From contig CACXDE010000142.1 in NCBI GenBank assembly GCA_902766305.1, forward strand, positions 1-5,366: a stretch of 5,366 nucleotides of DNA, written 5' to 3'. The notes below the pieces were generated by a model. It had not been told where the DNA came from. It did no database searches and saw nothing but the letters and a program-made list of their open reading frames with translations. The stretch comes from an uncultured Ruminococcus sp. GTDB taxonomy: Bacteria > Bacillota > Clostridia > Oscillospirales > Acutalibacteraceae. How positions within the stretch are numbered: the stretch's first letter is position 1; each line of letters opens with the position of its first letter. This document shows, one piece after another, positions 4,623 to 5,366 of the stretch. A program made the translations under genes and the position numbers.

Positions 4623-5366
4623 TCAGCCCTTGGGCAGAATTGCTTTCAGCGTTTCAACGACAGCATTGACATCCTGATTAAGCTTTTCCGTATCCGTCAG
4701 CATATCGTCAAAAAGCCTGTCGAGGTTTTCTTCAAAATTATCGGGGAGGATAGTACAGTTCTTTTTACAAAGCTGAACAAGACGTTTTTCTCCCGGATGA
4801 GTAAGCCTGTTCAGGGCAAAAATTATATCAAAATACGATTCAAGAAAAGCGGCTGTCCTATGTACGATGCTTACCCTGTCGCCCCTGCCTGCCGCCTTAG
4901 CAATTTGCAGACTGTACGCAGGCATAGCGGCTGAAAGGAGATCAAAGTTTCTTTTAATGATATTATCCCTGAGCTTATCGGGATAGGGGACAGAAAAGCG
5001 TTCCTTTGCCTTTGCAAGTCTGCCGCTTTTATCGGCAATTATCTTACAGGTCAGAAGATTGTGCCACATACAGGTGGTATAGCCGTTATGAGGTTCATAT
5101 TTTTCAACGACTGATGAAACATCCTCACAGAATGAATCGAGATCACGATAAAGGATATCAATATCTATCCCGTCATTAAGAACGCAGTTGTCCTCATATT
5201 CCCAGTAATGGTTGCCTATCTCCATGTATTTGCAGTATTTGCTGAGGATATTTCGGCGTACATCCTCGCTTACCGGAGCTGTAACATAAAGATAAACGTC
5301 ATAGTCTGATTTTTTGTCAAAGTTTTCACCCGAACGTGACCCGCCGAGGGCAATTGCCTCGACCTG
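4623..5366 (-). CDS. DUF4037-like nucleotidyltransferase, N terminus beyond the right edge
   Basis: The open frame continues to the window edge, giving 247 visible codons plus a TGA. A start at the internal ATG (5223-5225) would remove the catalytic part and is not credible. The first visible residues hold the polymerase-beta-type nucleotidyltransferase motif ALGGSRSG (6-13) followed by SDYDVYLY (20-27), whose Asp21 and Asp23 are the expected metal ligands. The rest is helical, with landmarks MWHNLLTCKII, YPDKLR and LNRLTHPGEKRL, and matches what I recall of the DUF4037 domain that accompanies this motif. It probably transfers a nucleotidyl group, but the substrate is unknown. Antibiotic adenylyltransferases share the motif, yet nothing here points to resistance. 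It sits upstream of deoD in a likely two-gene operon. Confidence 0.75.
   Translation of the reverse strand, partial: QVEAIALGGSRSGENFDKKSDYDVYLYVTAPVSEDVRRNILSKYCKYMEIGNHYWEYEDNCVLNDGIDIDILYRDLDSFCEDVSSVVEKYEPHNGYTTCMWHNLLTCKIIADKSGRLAKAKERFSVPYPDKLRDNIIKRNFDLLSAAMPAYSLQIAKAAGRGDRVSIVHRTAAFLESYFDIIFALNRLTHPGEKRLVQLCKKNCTILPDNFEENLDRLFDDMLTDTEKLNQDVNAVVETLKAILPKG

Overview
The window looks like a chromosomal segment of a Gram-positive gut Clostridia, probably Ruminococcus or a close Oscillospiraceae relative. The clues are strong AGGAGG-type ribosome binding sites, sigma-A-like promoters, a SipW-type surface protein, and GC-rich palindromic intergenic repeats of a kind I associate with that group. 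The genus is inferred from style, not from a marker gene.

Left part (1-2509). A short hairpin and two opposed arrays of 7-bp repeats (87-156 and 179-227) lie downstream of a minus-strand gene for a degenerate, probably non-catalytic EAL-domain protein (225-965). The last repeat unit supplies that gene's stop codon. Divergent from it, across a 284-bp intergenic region with a promoter and a foldable leader, is a 419-residue secreted protein (1250-2509). It has a SipW/TasA/camelysin-type signal peptide and is probably a surface fibre or matrix subunit.

Middle part (2510-3825). A composite palindromic repeat (2533-2729) is followed by the most interesting locus, an apparent type I toxin-antitoxin cassette. 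A 34-residue hydrophobic, lysine-tailed peptide (2857-2961, minus) resembles holin-like/TxpA-type toxins. It faces a convergent small RNA (about 2775-2871, plus) that has a perfect consensus promoter and an intrinsic terminator. The two transcripts begin with nearly the same sequence, because the cassette ends are inverted repeats. The toxin mRNA could therefore fold its 5' end back on its own 3' end. About 30 bp beyond the toxin promoter, and divergent from it, a type II toxin-antitoxin operon starts (a small antitoxin, then a RelE/ParE toxin, overlapping by 14 bp). It ends in a strong terminator built from the same repeat family seen at 2533.

Right part (3876-5366). Two minus-strand housekeeping-type genes form a likely operon: a DUF4037-like nucleotidyltransferase that runs off the right edge, then DeoD-type purine nucleoside phosphorylase 36 bp downstream.

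Overall, two addiction-type modules and repeats sit between a surface-fibre/EAL pair and a nucleoside-salvage operon, which suggests a small accessory island inserted among ordinary chromosomal genes.
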